Origin: Vibrio fluminensis
GTDB lineage: Bacteria; Pseudomonadota; Gammaproteobacteria; Enterobacterales; Vibrionaceae
Direction: 5' to 3'
Assembly (NCBI RefSeq): GCF_015278125.1
Contig: NZ_JADILO010000002.1
Location: 62,001 to 126,000 of the forward strand
DNA length: 64,000 bases
Part shown: one piece after another, positions 62,995-64,000 of the stretch
Numbering within the stretch: position 1 is the first letter of the stretch
Layout: each line of letters starts with the position of its first letter
The notes under the pieces: model-generated
The model's database searches: none
Told to the model about the DNA's origin: nothing
What the model saw: only the letters and a program-made list of their open reading frames with translations
Translations under genes and position numbers: made by a program

Positions 62995-63107
62995 TGGATA
63001 CTTTTTATTGAAGTGTTATTTGTTTGTTGGTTATATTGTTGCGCTTTTAGCGTTGATGATTTTAGACAGCGCCCAATCGACATAAACTAGATTTAAAGGA
63101 AGATTAA

Positions 63108-63917
63108 ATGAGTGACATGATGTTGCTGGTTGTTTTGTGCGCTTTACTCGGCGCTGGCGTTGGTTTTTTAGCCGGACTCTTGGGTATCGGTGGTGGGTTA
63201 GTCATCGTCCCTATATTAACCGCGATATTGCTGCATTTAGATCTATTGCCCGCTGAACAGGTTGTTGTGGTTGCGATTGCGACATCTTTAGCATCGATTC
63301 TATTTACCTCTACCTCTTCAGCTATCGCTCACCATAAAAATGGTAATGTGCCATGGGATTTAGCGCCTTGGATCATGACTGGTGTGGCGGCTGGGGCGCT
63401 TATTAGTGGCTTCATGGCCGCATTACTGCCTGAACAAGTAGTGCGCATCGTGTTTGCTGTTAGCGTTGTCTTGATTGCAGCAAAAATGTTTTTTAGCAGC
63501 AAGAATGACTCACCAAAACAACGCGAGATTCCCAATAAAGGAGTGTTGACCACTTTCACCACTATTACGGGTGGGCTTTCTGCAATGATTGGCATCGGCG
63601 GTGGTGCCTTATTGGTGCCGCTACTCACGTTTTTCTCGATTGATATTAAAAAAGCCATCGGTTGTGCTTCTGCGTGTGGCATTGTTATCGCATTGTTTGG
63701 TTCTATTGGCTATGTGAGCTCCGGTGTAGGCTATTTCTCTGTAAGAGACGGTTTTGCGGGATTTGTCTATTTGCCTGCGCTGCTGGGTATAGTGAGTACA
63801 TCCTGGTTTACTGCGCCATTGGGTGCAAAAGCAACCAATTACTTACCAGTGCCTACGATCAAAAAGATTTTTTCCGGCCTGTTGGTCGTTATGGCGACGA
63901 ATATGATCTTGAATTAA
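63108..63917 (+). CDS. TauE/SafE-family anion permease
   Basis: The 269-residue inner-membrane protein has about eight helices and the two glycine-rich TSUP motifs GLLGIGGGLVIVPIL and SAMIGIGGGALLVPLL. Such proteins export sulfite, sulfonates or related sulfur anions. Being divergent from the methionine synthase genes, it may move a sulfur compound linked to methionine supply, but the substrate is unknown. AAAGGAAG precedes ATG 63108. Confidence 0.9.
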   Translation: MSDMMLLVVLCALLGAGVGFLAGLLGIGGGLVIVPILTAILLHLDLLPAEQVVVVAIATSLASILFTSTSSAIAHHKNGNVPWDLAPWIMTGVAAGALISGFMAALLPEQVVRIVFAVSVVLIAAKMFFSSKNDSPKQREIPNKGVLTTFTTITGGLSAMIGIGGGALLVPLLTFFSIDIKKAIGCASACGIVIALFGSIGYVSSGVGYFSVRDGFAGFVYLPALLGIVSTSWFTAPLGAKATNYLPVPTIKKIFSGLLVVMATNMILN

Positions 63918-63938
63918 GTTGTCACGTTAAACCCTTAC

Positions 63939-63963
63939 TTGGCTGCGTTCGCAGCCAAATTTA
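63939..63963 (+). terminator. Terminator after the TauE/SafE gene
   Basis: TTGGCTGC-GTTC-GCAGCCAA forms a perfect 8-bp stem followed by ATTTAA, 21 bp after the stop codon. Confidence 0.75.
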
Positions 63964-64000
63964 ACTCTCATCGCTCGTTTCGCAATCTCTAACCGTTTTG

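Noticed and set aside
1..64000. CRISPR array, prophage, integron array or tRNA gene
   Set aside because: No regular direct repeats with unique spacers, no phage structural genes and no cloverleaf-like sequence were noticed. A tRNAscan or CRISPR finder run would settle it.

Overview
The window reads as a stretch of the large chromosome of a marine gamma-proteobacterium of the genus Vibrio (species not determined). The evidence is the gene content and local order: tyrR-rimJ, the ycjX-ycjF pair, the ribA-irpA-DUF1111-imelysin-DUF1513 iron cluster, the ldtD-mepK-gloC trio, an rsuA-bcr pair divergent from radD, a carR/carS-type two-component pair with a PepSY protein, a tandem cry-DASH / iron-sulfur photolyase pair, and several small proteins (DUF2947, DUF2913, DUF2982 and DUF6404 types) that I associate with Vibrionaceae. 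These family names are from memory of sequence patterns; no database was searched. No rRNA, tRNA, CRISPR array or prophage was seen.

Layout. 1-2950: an AT-rich accessory islet with three genes (a zinc-ribbon peptide, a predicted ADP-ribosyltransferase-like protein and a Mrr-like PD-(D/E)XK nuclease) bracketed by two inverted copies of a ~170-bp repeat that folds into three hairpins. 2950-13600: housekeeping genes (pabB, class I fumarase, ycjX-ycjF, tyrR-rimJ-HD hydrolase, ribA). 13700-18660: a Fur-type iron-regulated imelysin operon. 18770-22670: periplasmic peptidoglycan remodelling (ldtD, mepK), gloC and a DUF2982-type protein. 23390-28810: a TRAP transporter for an organic acid with its own Cache-domain histidine kinase and NarL-type regulator. 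28930-34500: a cellobiose-type PTS operon and its LacI regulator, separated by a REP-associated tyrosine transposase (RAYT) flanked by inverted short repeats. 34690-38880: a DOPA-dioxygenase-like protein, Dps and two photolyase/cryptochrome genes. 38860-45910: c-di-GMP proteins, an SOS-box-preceded small gene, rarD, a PilZ protein, rplY, and a glycosyltransferase with a DedA-LssY protein. 46060-54510: an AraC regulator with a SetA-like sugar exporter, a hybrid kinase with a diguanylate cyclase response regulator, and carRS with a PepSY partner. 54640-59390: radD, rsuA, bcr and a DUF2913-type protein. 59680-63920: an exported Tdi1-like (DUF1851-type) protein, a small membrane protein, the oxygen-dependent methionine synthase pair mesX-mesD, and a TauE/SafE permease.

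The most promising candidate for an undescribed system is the 698-2564 islet: a divergent ADP-ribosyltransferase-like protein beside a Mrr-like nuclease, inside structured inverted repeats next to pabB. The second is the RAYT and its satellite repeats with core TGTCTGTCC, of which copies lie in at least three other intergenic regions. Readable regulatory sites include a Fur box before irpA, paired LacI-type palindromes before the PTS operon, a NarL-like 7-2-7 inverted repeat before the TRAP operon, a perfect LexA-type box before a 74-residue orphan gene, and a MetR-type box between mesX and the TauE gene.
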